Of a stretch of DNA of 34,150 nucleotides, positions 1 to 6,468 are shown piece by piece (the first letter of the stretch is position 1; each line of letters begins with the position of its first letter). The stretch spans positions 1 through 34,150 of the forward strand of contig JAMXFF010000062.1 in NCBI GenBank assembly GCA_025370845.1, read 5' to 3'. The notes beneath the pieces were generated by a model. That model was not told the origin of the DNA, made no database searches, and saw only the letters and a list, made by a program, of their open reading frames with translations. This stretch comes from Laspinema palackyanum D2a. GTDB taxonomy: Bacteria > Cyanobacteriota > Cyanobacteriia > Cyanobacteriales > Laspinemataceae. A program made the position numbers and the translations under genes.

Positions 1-135
1 CGCCTTTTAAAACGAGGGGAATTCACTTCGACCTTGGACCTATCTGAGCAAATCCTTAAGTTTATCGATTACTTCAATCGAACGAGTGCCAAACCATTCT
101 TATGGAAATTTCAAGGGTTCAAGGAGTCTAACTAG
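1..135 (+). CDS. IS630-family transposase, C-terminal end (partial, enters from the left edge)
   Basis: Frame 1 is open from base 1 to a TAG at 133-135 and encodes 44 residues. They include ILKFIDYFNRTSAKPF followed by a Trp and basic/aromatic residues, which is the usual C-terminus of IS630/Tc1-mariner DDE transposases (FI-YxN-T-AKPFxW). The catalytic residues would lie to the left of the window, so it is not possible to say whether the gene is intact. No terminal inverted repeat was recognised in the next 50 bases. The family call is from memory of the conserved tail. Confidence 0.75.
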   Translation, partial: RLLKRGEFTSTLDLSEQILKFIDYFNRTSAKPFLWKFQGFKESN

Positions 136-169
136 ACTGGCTATTTATTTTTGCACCTCTGCAGTAGCC

Positions 170-188
170 GGTAAGCACCAGCTATGCC
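170..188 (+). repeat. Dispersed repeat GGTAAGC..CAGCTATGCC, copy 1
   Basis: GGTAAGCACCAGCTATGCC. It ends inside the start of the 57-residue membrane peptide gene, whose ATG lies in the GCTATGCC part. Related copies lie at 1788-1805, 9432-9447, 9531-9549 and 9923-9940. Confidence 0.6.
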
Positions 189-357
189 CCCGGGCTTATC
201 GCAACTCGTCTCGGTGCTGATAGCAGTGGGAGCCAATTGGATTTATCTGGCAGTGGCGATCGCATTGCAGGAACCGAACAGGCTGAATCCGGCAGTGGCG
301 ATAGCCTACGGCATAGCTGGCGATGTGCGGCATCACTGGCAGGGAGCAACGGACTAA
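184..357 (+). CDS. Small hydrophobic (single-pass membrane) protein, 57 aa
   Basis: An ATG-started frame of 57 codons ending in TAA at 355-357. Residues 8-28 form one hydrophobic stretch (LVSVLIAVGANWIYLAVAIAL) long enough for one membrane helix. A second weakly hydrophobic stretch (AVAIAYGIAG) follows at 37-46, and the tail is polar. The stop lies 2 bases before the stop of the convergent zinc-ribbon gene. The ATG lies inside a dispersed repeat and no clear ribosome-binding site precedes it, so the start is uncertain. The peptide is not recognised; small holin-like or toxin-like roles are possible but unsupported. It contains a HIP1 site (GGCGATCGC), which fits long residence in a cyanobacterial genome. 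Confidence 0.4.
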   Translation: MPPGLSQLVSVLIAVGANWIYLAVAIALQEPNRLNPAVAIAYGIAGDVRHHWQGATD

Positions 358-358
358 C

Positions 359-565
359 TTACCGCTTATCAATGGCCCCTATCCTGAGTTGCCAATGGTT
401 CTTGGACGCCTCGCAGTCCGGGCAAACATCCACGGTATCACCGCCATAACCACGACAAATCAGGCAGAACGAGAGTTGGCGGGCATGGAGTCGGCAGATG
501 GGCCGGTCACAATTTTCCCCGTCGGATAACAAGGATGCAGGATTATCGCAAAAGTGGCATTTCAT
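359..565 (-). CDS. Small zinc-ribbon protein, 68 aa
   Basis: The start is fixed at 565 by a strong ribosome-binding site (CGGAGGA, six bases upstream), although the frame is open further up. The protein begins MKCHFC and has Cys pairs at the N-terminus (CHFC), in the middle (CRLH, CLIC) and near the C-terminus (VCPDC). This gives seven Cys plus one His within 68 residues, enough for two zinc sites. Such treble-clef or ribbon miniproteins are common on cyanobacterial plasmids; the function is unknown. It converges on the 57-residue membrane peptide. No partner gene is evident. Confidence 0.6.
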   Translation of the reverse strand: MKCHFCDNPASLLSDGENCDRPICRLHARQLSFCLICRGYGGDTVDVCPDCEASKNHWQLRIGAIDKR

Positions 566-706
566 TCGGATTCCTCCGTTTCTCAACATCAAAAATATTG
601 GCATCCCATCGCCATTGGATGAGACGAGCTTGGAGCCATTGGATTGAGTCGGTTCCAAAATTAAGGGTATTCGGGAAAATGATATTCACTCAAGAGTTGC
701 AGCCTA

Positions 707-916
707 ATGAGCACCCTAGAAAAACTTGTCTTAGAATCCTTACAAACTCAGAGAAGGCTCCCTCAAACTATCCAAAAATATCTTAATGAAACCTACTATT
801 CTCTAGCGGAGTTAGATGATATAGAAGCGGCTCTACAGCAGTTAGAAGCCGATGGAAAAGTAAGGCGCTACAAGTTGCCATCGGGTCAAGTAACCGATAT
901 GTGGGAATTGGTATGA
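707..916 (+). CDS. Small winged-helix-like protein, 69 aa
   Basis: ATG-started, 69 residues. Pattern: helix (LEKLVLESLQTQRR), helix (TIQKYLNETYYS), then ELDDIEAALQQLEADGKVRRYKLPSG and a terminal MWEL. The last two segments resemble the recognition helix and wing of a small winged-helix domain (xxALxxLxxxGxVxR). No strong ribosome-binding site and no partner gene were seen. It may be a small transcription regulator or a fragment of a longer DNA-binding protein. I do not recognise a named family. Confidence 0.45.
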   Translation: MSTLEKLVLESLQTQRRLPQTIQKYLNETYYSLAELDDIEAALQQLEADGKVRRYKLPSGQVTDMWELV

Positions 917-964
917 GATACCGTCTGGGGCAATCGCATCATCACCCCGGAAAGACTCATCAGC

Positions 965-1327
965 AATAACTATCAGCGCTGACAGTTTAGGGATTCAGTT
1001 GCGGTAAGCGGAAGCTCTCCCGTAGGGAATCGCCCGCTAAAGACAGAACCCCTTCGGATTGATTCAGTTGGGAAGCAACTCATCCGAGTGAGTACCCGTC
1101 GCCGCTGGAACTGACTCGCACCGGAGCCAGTGGATTGAGTCGGTTTCAAACGAGGCGATCGGCCACGGGAAACCAAGCCCATTCCCCAGGAGAATCATCG
1201 GCGGGGGAAACTCAAGAGTTGATTCGGTTCCCCTGGGGGCGAGTCATCGTGACCGGGAAAGTTGGCATCCGGTGGGAATGGTCCTCGGCAAATAACTGTC
1301 AGGACTGACAGTTTAGGGATTGAGTTG
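965..1327. repeat. Two 37-nt copies of a palindrome-containing repeat
   Basis: 965-1001 and 1291-1327 share AATAACT(A/G)TCAG..CTGACAG followed by TTTAGGGATT(C/G)AGTTG. The second copy contains a perfect 8-bp palindrome (ACTGTCAG-GA-CTGACAGT). A separate pair, 632-659 and 1123-1150, shares GGAGCCA(T/G)TGGATTGAG followed by TCGGTT(C/T)CAAA. Confidence 0.6.
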
Positions 1328-1787
1328 GAACTATCCCGTGGGCGATCGCATTATCAGTGAGTCATCCTCGGCTAAAACGAGAGGGCGGCAAAATGGCAGG
1401 TGAATTGCTCACCTTATAAATTGGATCCTTACTCCGGCAGCTAGAGTATGAGATTGGTTAATTATCCCAGTCCGTTACAGCCCCAAAAAGTCTTGCCTAG
1501 CAAGGATTTTATTAGTTTATTTCTGTTGAAGGACCTTAGTTCTGGGCCTATGCCCAAACGATGCAACCTCAACAAGGTTAGTTCTGTTGCTCCGGCGATC
1601 GCTCAACTACGAAACCGATCGCCTCGAATGGAGGAGCCATTCTTTTCCATCGCCAGTAGCATCACTCCATTTTTGGGGTTGGGGCCAGTTTTTTTGGAGG
1701 TTCAGTCAGACGATCGGTTTGGTATTGACTGACTGAATCCCGGAACGAAGGGGCGATTTTTTCCGCTCAGTTCGCTGCTGAGTGAAC

Positions 1788-1805
1788 GGTAAGCGCAGCT
1801 ATGCC
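1788..1805 (+). repeat. Dispersed repeat GGTAAGC..CAGCTATGCC, copy 2
   Basis: GGTAAGCGCAGCTATGCC; intergenic, next to an imperfect hairpin at 1763-1789. Confidence 0.6.
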
Positions 1806-2119
1806 TACTTGCAATCGCCCAGAACAAAAGGGCCATTCTTTATGACTGGCGAAACATTTTCCACCCCGACCAAACCCACCCCAGCACTTATCACCGTTTT
1901 GCGAAAAACTGACGGGGGTAATAGCGATCGCCTTAAACACCGACGAACCCCGCTTAAGCCCCGTTGAAAGGCTTTCCCCCCCATCAACCTAACCTGATAT
2001 CAGCCATTGAAATCGCTTGAGAGGAGATTCGAGAAACCCGGTTGCTCCGGTTGACTTGGGATACAATTAGAATTGACCTTAAAACCTGATTTTAGATAGC
2101 AAAGCTGCCTGCACTCATA

Positions 2120-2311
2120 ATGAATACCTTAGCTCAAGAACTTCTCAAAAACTTTGATGATTTGCCCCAGACCGAACAACAGGCACTCGCTGTTGAAATA
2201 CTGAAACGGGTTGTCAATTTTGATGTTCCCCCCTTGACAGATGAGGATTTAGTCCTCAATGCAGAAGAACTATTTTTAGCATTAGACGAGCAAGAAACAG
2301 ATGATGAGTAG
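2120..2311 (+). CDS. Antitoxin of a MazF/PemK-type pair, 63 aa
   Basis: A 63-residue acidic protein beginning MNTLAQELLKNFDDLPQTEQ and ending in an Asp/Glu-rich tail (LALDEQETDDE). It precedes and overlaps the toxin gene by 11 bases (ATGATGAG within the end of this frame), the classical order for antitoxin then toxin. The N-terminal helices (LLKNFDDLP...LAVEILKR) resemble short antitoxins of the addiction-module type found beside PemK-like toxins in cyanobacteria. No folded DNA-binding domain is obvious. By family precedent it should neutralise the toxin by direct binding and may take part in autoregulation. Confidence 0.7.
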   Translation: MNTLAQELLKNFDDLPQTEQQALAVEILKRVVNFDVPPLTDEDLVLNAEELFLALDEQETDDE

Positions 2312-2654
2312 TCCTAACCGGGGAGAAGTCTGGCTTGTCGATTTAGGTTACACTGCCAAGGTGAGGCCCGGTCTTGTAGTGAGTATTCCGGCTTTGATGG
2401 AGGATAGAGCATTAATAACATTGATTCCTCACACCACCAGCCCTAGGGGTTCACGTTTTGAAGTAGAGATTAAAACCAGATTTCTCAAGCCCGGAGTTTT
2501 CGACACGCAAAACCTGATTACTATTCCTCATGCAAAGCTCATCAGAAAATTAGGAGAATTAAACCCAGAGCAGTTGTCAAAAATTGAAAAAGTTTTACGC
2601 TTATGGTTAGGGGTGGAAAGCCCGGATTCTGAGTCTCCACCTTCAAGGGAATAA
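2301..2654 (+). CDS. MazF/PemK-family endoribonuclease toxin, about 117 aa
   Basis: RGEVWLVDLG at residues 7-16 followed by KVRPGLVVS at 20-28 is the signature of the MazF/PemK (CcdB-like fold) toxins. The RP pair contains the conserved catalytic-region Arg. Other expected segments are ITLIPHTTSP, the (T)NLITIPHAKL region and a final helix LSKIEKVLRLWLG. Length is normal for the family. Members cleave mRNA at short sequence motifs. The ATG at 2301 (or 2304) overlaps the antitoxin gene, so the two are translationally coupled. The tail after LWLG is Pro/Ser rich and may be unstructured. The gene appears intact. Confidence 0.85.
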   Translation: MMSSPNRGEVWLVDLGYTAKVRPGLVVSIPALMEDRALITLIPHTTSPRGSRFEVEIKTRFLKPGVFDTQNLITIPHAKLIRKLGELNPEQLSKIEKVLRLWLGVESPDSESPPSRE

Positions 2655-2715
2655 ACCCGGTTGAGCTAGGGGCGAGTATAATCAAAACATCACCTAAAAG
2701 TTGAATCAGAAACCC

Positions 2716-2949
2716 ATGTATAATTACCAAGAAATTCTGCATCAAGCTCAAACTCTAACCTCAGATGAGCCAAAACTTCTATTAAAAGACCTAACCACCC
2801 TAGTTTCTCAGGGAGACCCCTCTGAAGAGGCCCAAAACACTACCGAATTACCCCGACTCAACTTGAATCGATGGCGTGGTTTTCTACCCAAGCGCGTCGA
2901 TGCTCTGAAATTTCAATTAGAACTTCGACAAGAATGGGATGCAGACTAA
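2716..2949 (+). CDS. VapB-like antitoxin orphan, 77 aa
   Basis: A start at ATG 2716 is preferred to TTG 2701. The protein has an N-terminal helix (YQEILHQAQTLT), a middle segment rich in Glu and Thr, and a C-terminal segment LNRWRGFLPKRVDALKFQ followed by LRQEWDAD. That layout matches the toxin-wrapping tails of antitoxins found before PIN-domain toxins. The gene overlaps the following VapC stump by 11 bases (ATG at 2939 inside the end of this frame), the usual vapBC junction. Because the toxin is truncated, the antitoxin is probably an orphan. Confidence 0.5.
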   Translation: MYNYQEILHQAQTLTSDEPKLLLKDLTTLVSQGDPSEEAQNTTELPRLNLNRWRGFLPKRVDALKFQLELRQEWDAD

Positions 2950-3040
2950 ATACCTTCTCGCTCCTAATATCCTGGTTTATTATTTTAATAATCAGTCCGA
3001 AGTTCAGGATGTATTTGAGGAAATTGACACCCGTGGTTAA
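2939..3040 (+). pseudogene. VapC PIN-domain toxin stump (33 codons)
   Basis: The frame from ATG 2939 reads MQTKYLLAPNILVYYFNNQ, then EVQDVFEEIDT, and stops at TAA 3038. PIN toxins start with (Y)LLDTNIL(V/I)YYF, where the first Asp binds the catalytic metal. Here DTN has become APN, so the first catalytic Asp is missing, and about 100 residues carrying the other acidic residues are absent. The overlap with the upstream antitoxin frame shows that it descends from a normal vapBC pair. It is therefore dead as a nuclease. Confidence 0.65.
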
Positions 3041-3401
3041 CCCAATCGGAGATGATTCAACTTTTGTACAACAAGTAGAAAAAGCGAGAATCGCTTCAGC
3101 AAGGGCTAATGCAACTGAACCGAGAGCAATAGCTGCCTATTATGATGCAGTCAATCGCTTGATTATCATTCACTTAAAAAGTGGGGCTATCTTCAGTTTT
3201 CCACCCGATATTGCCCAGGGGTTAGCCAATGCCGTAGCCAAGGATTTAGCCGAGATTGAAATTACCCCGAACGGAGAGGGTTTACATTGGTCAAAGCTGG
3301 ATGCAGATTTTAGCGTCTCTGAATTAATGATGGGTATGTTTGGCTCAAAACGCTGGATGGCTGAACTGCATCGACAATGGGCAACCGAACAAGTTTCATA
3401 G
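3009..3401 (+). CDS. DUF2442 domain protein, about 130 aa
   Basis: The segment AYYDAVNRLIIIHLKSGAIF, then FPPDIAQGLANA and EIEITPNGEGLHW..LDADF is the DUF2442 signature (short beta-rich domain; strand, strand, IxxxxxGxgLHWexLDxDl). It continues to FGSKRWMAELHRQ, the normal end of the cyanobacterial members. The start could be ATG 3009 or GTG 3033; both overlap the VapC stump, so the original 5' end may have been disturbed by the same rearrangement. DUF2442 genes are often adjacent to DUF4160 toxin-antitoxin-like genes, but no such partner is present here. Function is unknown. Confidence 0.65.
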   Translation: MYLRKLTPVVNPIGDDSTFVQQVEKARIASARANATEPRAIAAYYDAVNRLIIIHLKSGAIFSFPPDIAQGLANAVAKDLAEIEITPNGEGLHWSKLDADFSVSELMMGMFGSKRWMAELHRQWATEQVS

Positions 3402-3596
3402 CTTTTTCTACTCAACAACCCAACTCATGTAACCCAAAGTGGTTGCTTTCTTCCCCCCTTATGTCATGGGGAAATATCGCGGGGGAATCGCTTCCATCTG
3501 ATAAAAAACTGGGCAGAATCATGCACTACTGAATACGGCCAAATGGTATAGGGCGTAACGTAACGACCACAAAAAAAGCCAGCGGGAGCCCAAAAA

Positions 3597-3797
3597 TTGG
3601 GGGGTTACTTGACCCGCTCTCGTTGTAACAAAATGCCTAAGTCTCTCAACCACCCCTGGACTCTTGAATCACTGACTTTGGCCGACCTTCACCGCTGGAT
3701 CGTGAGCTTGACCGGATCACCCAATACCATCAAGGGCAAGGTCTACATTATTAAGTCTCAGAAGATCACTCAAGCGCTTCTGAGTCTCAGCATCTAG
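3597..3797 (+). pseudogene. Fragment of a tyrosine recombinase N-terminal domain
   Basis: The encoded LESLTLADLHRWIVSLTG, then SPNTIKGKVYIIKS matches the SAM-like core-binding domain of phage/plasmid integrases (xLxxLTLxDLxxWxxSLxGSPxTIKRKLxxIKS). The frame then runs into unrelated residues and stops. No catalytic domain follows. A second fragment of the same type (LKSVTLADLHRLISTL) lies near 32,820-32,950, so two decayed copies of this integrase family are present besides the intact one at 7.7-8.6 kb. Confidence 0.55.
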
Positions 3798-3804
3798 TTC
3801 CCAA

Positions 3805-3867
3805 GTTAGGTATTCAGGCTTGAATACCTAACCTAGGCGAGCCTGAATTTCTTGAGGACGCTCGCCT
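3805..3867. repeat. Two consecutive perfect hairpins
   Basis: Hairpin 1: GTTAGGTATTCA (3805-3816), loop GGCT, TGAATACCTAAC (3821-3832), 12 bp perfect. Hairpin 2: AGGCGAGC (3835-3842) and GCTCGCCT (3860-3867), 8 bp perfect. They sit just after the integrase remnant. No T-tract follows hairpin 1 on either strand, so a simple terminator is unlikely. They may be ends of an IS200/IS605-like element or a structured RNA. Confidence 0.6.
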
Positions 3868-4218
3868 TCAACCCACATTCCTCCGGTTTAATTGCTGACT
3901 TTTTATTTTCTAAAAACCTTTGCCCATAAAGGGTTTCAGCGATTTTATAAAAAATCTAGGGGAGCTATGGTCCTCACTGTAACCGGAGTTTTCCGGCTTA
4001 TTGAGAATATTATAAATAAAAACCGCACTTTTTGAGCGCTTGCTCCGCTGGAGAGAGTTATAGAACCCCTTCTAGAGAAAATAGCTGTAAATCTTAGAGT
4101 TCAAGGTTTGTAGCCATTTTAAGAAAATGTTTGCTTCAGCCAAAAAACTTGCGGAGACATTCCAGCTAAGTATTTTTGCTTATGCGGAATGTGGGCTTCA
4201 AGAAAACCCCCCAAACTA

Positions 4219-4247
4219 AAACCCCCTACCAGTCCGGCAGGGGGTTT
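4219..4247 (-). terminator. Rho-independent terminator of the leftward RHH operon
   Basis: Arms AAACCCCCT (4219-4227) and AGGGGGTTT (4239-4247). On the minus strand the second arm is followed by T-rich sequence (TTTTAGTTT). It lies 17 bases after the stop of the last gene of the operon. Confidence 0.7.
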
Positions 4248-4263
4248 ATCTGTTTCCAGGGAA

Positions 4264-4497
4264 TTAATTACCCTGTCCTAAGAATTTTTCTAATAACCAG
4301 TTACTTGAATCTTTATCTAAAGAAGGTAGTAGGCGAAAGTTAAAATACTCCTCCCAAACCTCGATCTGGTACTGGGAAACAAAGGCTCTCTCCATGTCTT
4401 TGAATTGTGCAAAGTCACGGTTAGCAATCGCATCTAAAAATGAAATTATTTCATTTAGAGGCACTTGACCTGCTTCCACCAAAACTGATTTATTCAT
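4264..4497 (-). CDS. Hypothetical protein, third gene of the RHH operon, 77 aa
   Basis: The second in-frame ATG (4497) is chosen because a GAGG ribosome-binding site lies nine bases before it and directly abuts the first ATG (4506). The protein is helical: VLVEAGQVPLNEIISFLDAI, then FKDMERAFVSQYQIEVWEEYF and SNWLLEKFLGQ at the end. It overlaps the upstream gene by 8 bases, so it is translationally coupled, and a terminator follows at once. No family is recognised. Position behind an RHH autoregulator and a 63-residue protein suggests a small addiction or stability module, which is inference only. Confidence 0.6.
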   Translation of the reverse strand: MNKSVLVEAGQVPLNEIISFLDAIANRDFAQFKDMERAFVSQYQIEVWEEYFNFRLLPSLDKDSSNWLLEKFLGQGN

Positions 4498-4681
4498 CTG
4501 GTTCATCCTCTAATATACATACAAACCGAAGCGGAACCTGTCCTGTGTCAATAACTTCTACAAGGCGTTTACCCTTGCGTTTTGCAATTTTCTTGCACAG
4601 ATCTTCACTGGTAGCCGCAGACCATTCACGGGTTTCTTTTAGTAGGTCCCATTGCGGGTCTCGCTCATTCTCTGGCATCAA
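4490..4681 (-). CDS. Hypothetical protein, second gene of the RHH operon, 63 aa
   Basis: Begins MMPENERDPQWDLLKETREW; an AAGGA ribosome-binding site lies three bases before the first ATG and six before the second. The middle (SEDLCKKIAKRKGKRLVEVI) is basic and the end (LRFVCILEDEPDE) acidic. Both neighbours are on the same strand within 20 bases. The family is not recognised. It could be the small toxin or the co-repressor of the module. Confidence 0.6.
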   Translation of the reverse strand: MMPENERDPQWDLLKETREWSAATSEDLCKKIAKRKGKRLVEVIDTGQVPLRFVCILEDEPDE

Positions 4682-4693
4682 ATAAATCCTTTT

Positions 4694-4909
4694 TTAATTG
4701 CTTTCACGGGCGAGTTTTTCGGAGATCGCCTGCCTAAGCCATTCCTGTTTGTTGTCTAACCGTTTCAAAGTTGTCGCCATTGACTCGCTCACCCTCACGG
4801 TCACAGTTTTGTTGAGGGGTTCGGAACCCTCAAACGAAAACGTCCCCAGGAGCGATCGGCTTCTCCCTTCGCTTGGTGTCCTCGCCCCATAAACGCTCTC
4901 TCTTTTCAT
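4694..4909 (-). CDS. Ribbon-helix-helix (CopG/Arc-like) regulator, 71 aa
   Basis: Residues 33-71 read NKTVTVRVSESMATTLKRLD followed by NKQEWLRQAISEKLARESN. This is an RHH fold: a beta strand with alternating residues (TVTVRVS), helix A (ESMATTLKRL), then helix B (EWLRQAISEKLARE). The first 30 residues are a basic, Ser/Gly-rich extension. A GGAG box lies ten bases before the ATG. RHH proteins bind short palindromes as dimers; the three near-identical palindromes immediately upstream (4959-5068) are the obvious targets, so the operon is probably autorepressed. Confidence 0.75.
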   Translation of the reverse strand: MKRESVYGARTPSEGRSRSLLGTFSFEGSEPLNKTVTVRVSESMATTLKRLDNKQEWLRQAISEKLARESN

Positions 4910-4958
4910 CGTTTGCTTTCTCCTCTACCTTCCTTGATGACTTCCACTATAGCTTCTT

Positions 4959-5068
4959 ATTTCCAGGTGTACGTGGAAATAAGGAATTCTGATGAATTAT
5001 CCAGGTGTACATGGATAAATGCCATCAATTAAAAACTCTAAAGTGCTTTTTCATCCTGGTGTACGTGG
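4959..5068. promoter_or_regulatory. Three-site operator array, CC(A/T)GGTGTAC(G/A)TGG
   Basis: Site 1, 4959-4980: ATTTCCA-N8-TGGAAAT. Site 2, 4998-5019: TTATCCA-N8-TGGATAA. Site 3, 5055-5068: CCTGGTGTACGTGG without extended arms. All share the core GGTGTAC(G/A)TGG. Centres are 39 and 53 bases apart. The array sits 50-160 bases upstream of the RHH gene start, in the expected promoter region. Confidence 0.75.
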
Positions 5069-5206
5069 TCTATTGTCAAGATAGAATAAAAGAAAACAGC
5101 CAGCCGGACGGACAAGTAGCGGCAAAGGGCTAACTCAATCCAGCCAATCAGTCTCATAAAACCTGGTAACAAGTTTTAAAATAAAGCCAAGTTAGCAAGT
5201 CAAGCC

Positions 5207-6405
5207 ATGAAACCCAAAGGAGGGCGGGGCAAAAAAGCGCCCTACGAAACCAAGTTGATGAGGGTGCCGGTGCCGATGGAATCGCAGGTGGAGGAACTGT
5301 CTGCTCGATACCGTGAGTTTGTCGCTGCCGGTGGCAATCCCGAGCAACCGCCCTCGCTGCTGGAGTCTCCTCGGGGGTTGCTCTCGGGTGACACTGGGCG
5401 AGCGCAACAGGAAACACCGCCATCGATGCTGGAGTCTCGTTTGTTCTCGGGTAAAACTGGGCGAGCGCAACTGCTACTCGGAGTTCGCTCCCCTGGCGTT
5501 CGAGGCGATCGGCGCAGCTATGCCGGAGGCAATCGGCACGACTGGGGAAGATTGGTCGATGCGGCTGGATCAGTTTTTGGCGGAATTGGCGAGGGCGATC
5601 AACAGCATCAAGCAGCAGACCGAAGCCAAACCCGAGCCAGTCCCCGAACCCGAGCCTAAACCTAAGCCAGAACCGCAACCCGAACCCGAGTCAAAACCCG
5701 AGCCAGCCCAGCCCCGCTCAAAGCACGAAAAAATCTGGGATGAGTTGAACGAGCGGCAACGAATTTATCTCAAGCAGATTTTCGAGATTGACCAGAACCG
5801 GGAAGAGACCGAGCGGGGTGCGTGGAATCGTGGCGATCGGCCTCGACCGGCTGACGAGTGGCGCTTTCCTTGAGTATTTGGAGCTATTTGGGAATTCCTC
5901 CCAACTCAGGCAGAAACTGAAAGCGGCGGACGTGGTTGACCCGGGAACCGGCAGCACGTTCAAAGCACTCGCCACCCGCAAGCTGATTGAAATTGACTAC
6001 TGCTATCAGGTTTCAGATTGGTTCAAATGTAAACTGACTCGGTTGGGTCGGGCCGTGGTGGGGGCTGGATTGGGTATTCAGTCTCCCAAAAAACTGCCCC
6101 CAAGGACGCTGAGGGATTATCAGTGGAAGGCGCTCGTAGCCGCATGGCAAGCTGGGGATGAAGGATTGAGGGCAGACGGGGAACGCTCAGGAGACTATGG
6201 CGGCCATAGTTGGCAGCATTGTTGGCTCCGGCTGCGGGCATGGGACGACAAGATGCGTTATGGCAGGAGTGGGCTGGTTCGGGAGTTCCACAAAGACTTG
6301 AAATCCTATCTGGGCATCACCGAAGAAGGACGCAAATTCTACCGGGAAAACTGGCAAAAATATCAAGAACTTTATCCCGAGGTGGAAGCACCAAAACCCG
6401 ACTGA
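5207..6405 (+). pseudogene. Frameshifted plasmid protein: RHH-like N-terminus, Pro/Glu linker, C-terminal domain
   Basis: Three frames carry successive parts of what looks like one protein. Frame from ATG 5207: basic start MKPKGGRGKKAPYETKLMRV, then a helix (QVEELSARYREFVAAGGN) as in plasmid RHH proteins. The second frame (from about 5475) gives FAPLAFEAIGAAMPEAIG, a helix (MRLDQFLAELARAINSIK), a PEPxPKPEP linker, and KIWDELNERQRIYLKQIFEI up to ADEWRF. The third frame (from about 5868) gives LEYLELFGNSSQLRQKLK, VDPGTGSTFKALATRKLIE and on to the end. A 23-codon in-frame repeat (5360-5408, 5429-5471) lies just before the first shift. Alternatively the frames are separate overlapping genes. No family name is known to me. 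Confidence 0.5.
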
Positions 6406-6468
6406 ACCGGATGCCCTCGCCTCGAACCTTTAGCAGGCCAAGTTCACAGCTTCCACCAACACATCACG

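Larger units (their letters stand above)
917..2119. other. 1.2 kb with no supported gene; degenerate repeats
   Basis: All frames are short and lack ribosome-binding sites or recognisable motifs. The stretch holds repeat pairs (see separate entries), HIP1 octamers near 1344, 1594 and 1923, and an inverted repeat TTCAGTCAG (1701-1709) / CTGACTGAA (1729-1737). It reads as decayed mobile-element or intergenic debris upstream of the toxin-antitoxin pair. Confidence 0.5.
3402..4263. other. 860-bp gap: integrase remnant, hairpins, terminator
   Basis: No intact gene. It contains an integrase fragment (3597-3797), a double hairpin (3805-3867), a hairpin with arms ACATTCC (4157-4163) / GGAATGT (4186-4192), and the terminator of the leftward small-gene operon (4219-4247). 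Confidence 0.6.

Noticed and set aside
1448-1967. Two rightward frames of 94 and 61 codons in the 1.2-kb gap
   Set aside because: No ribosome-binding site, no motif, and the second begins inside a dispersed repeat.
4698-4892. Rightward frame opposite the RHH gene
   Set aside because: No ribosome-binding site or motif; the opposite strand has a clear RHH fold, operators and terminator.
5154-5678. 174-codon leftward frame opposite the frameshifted RHH-type gene
   Set aside because: His/Arg/Pro-rich shadow produced by the Pro-Glu linker region.
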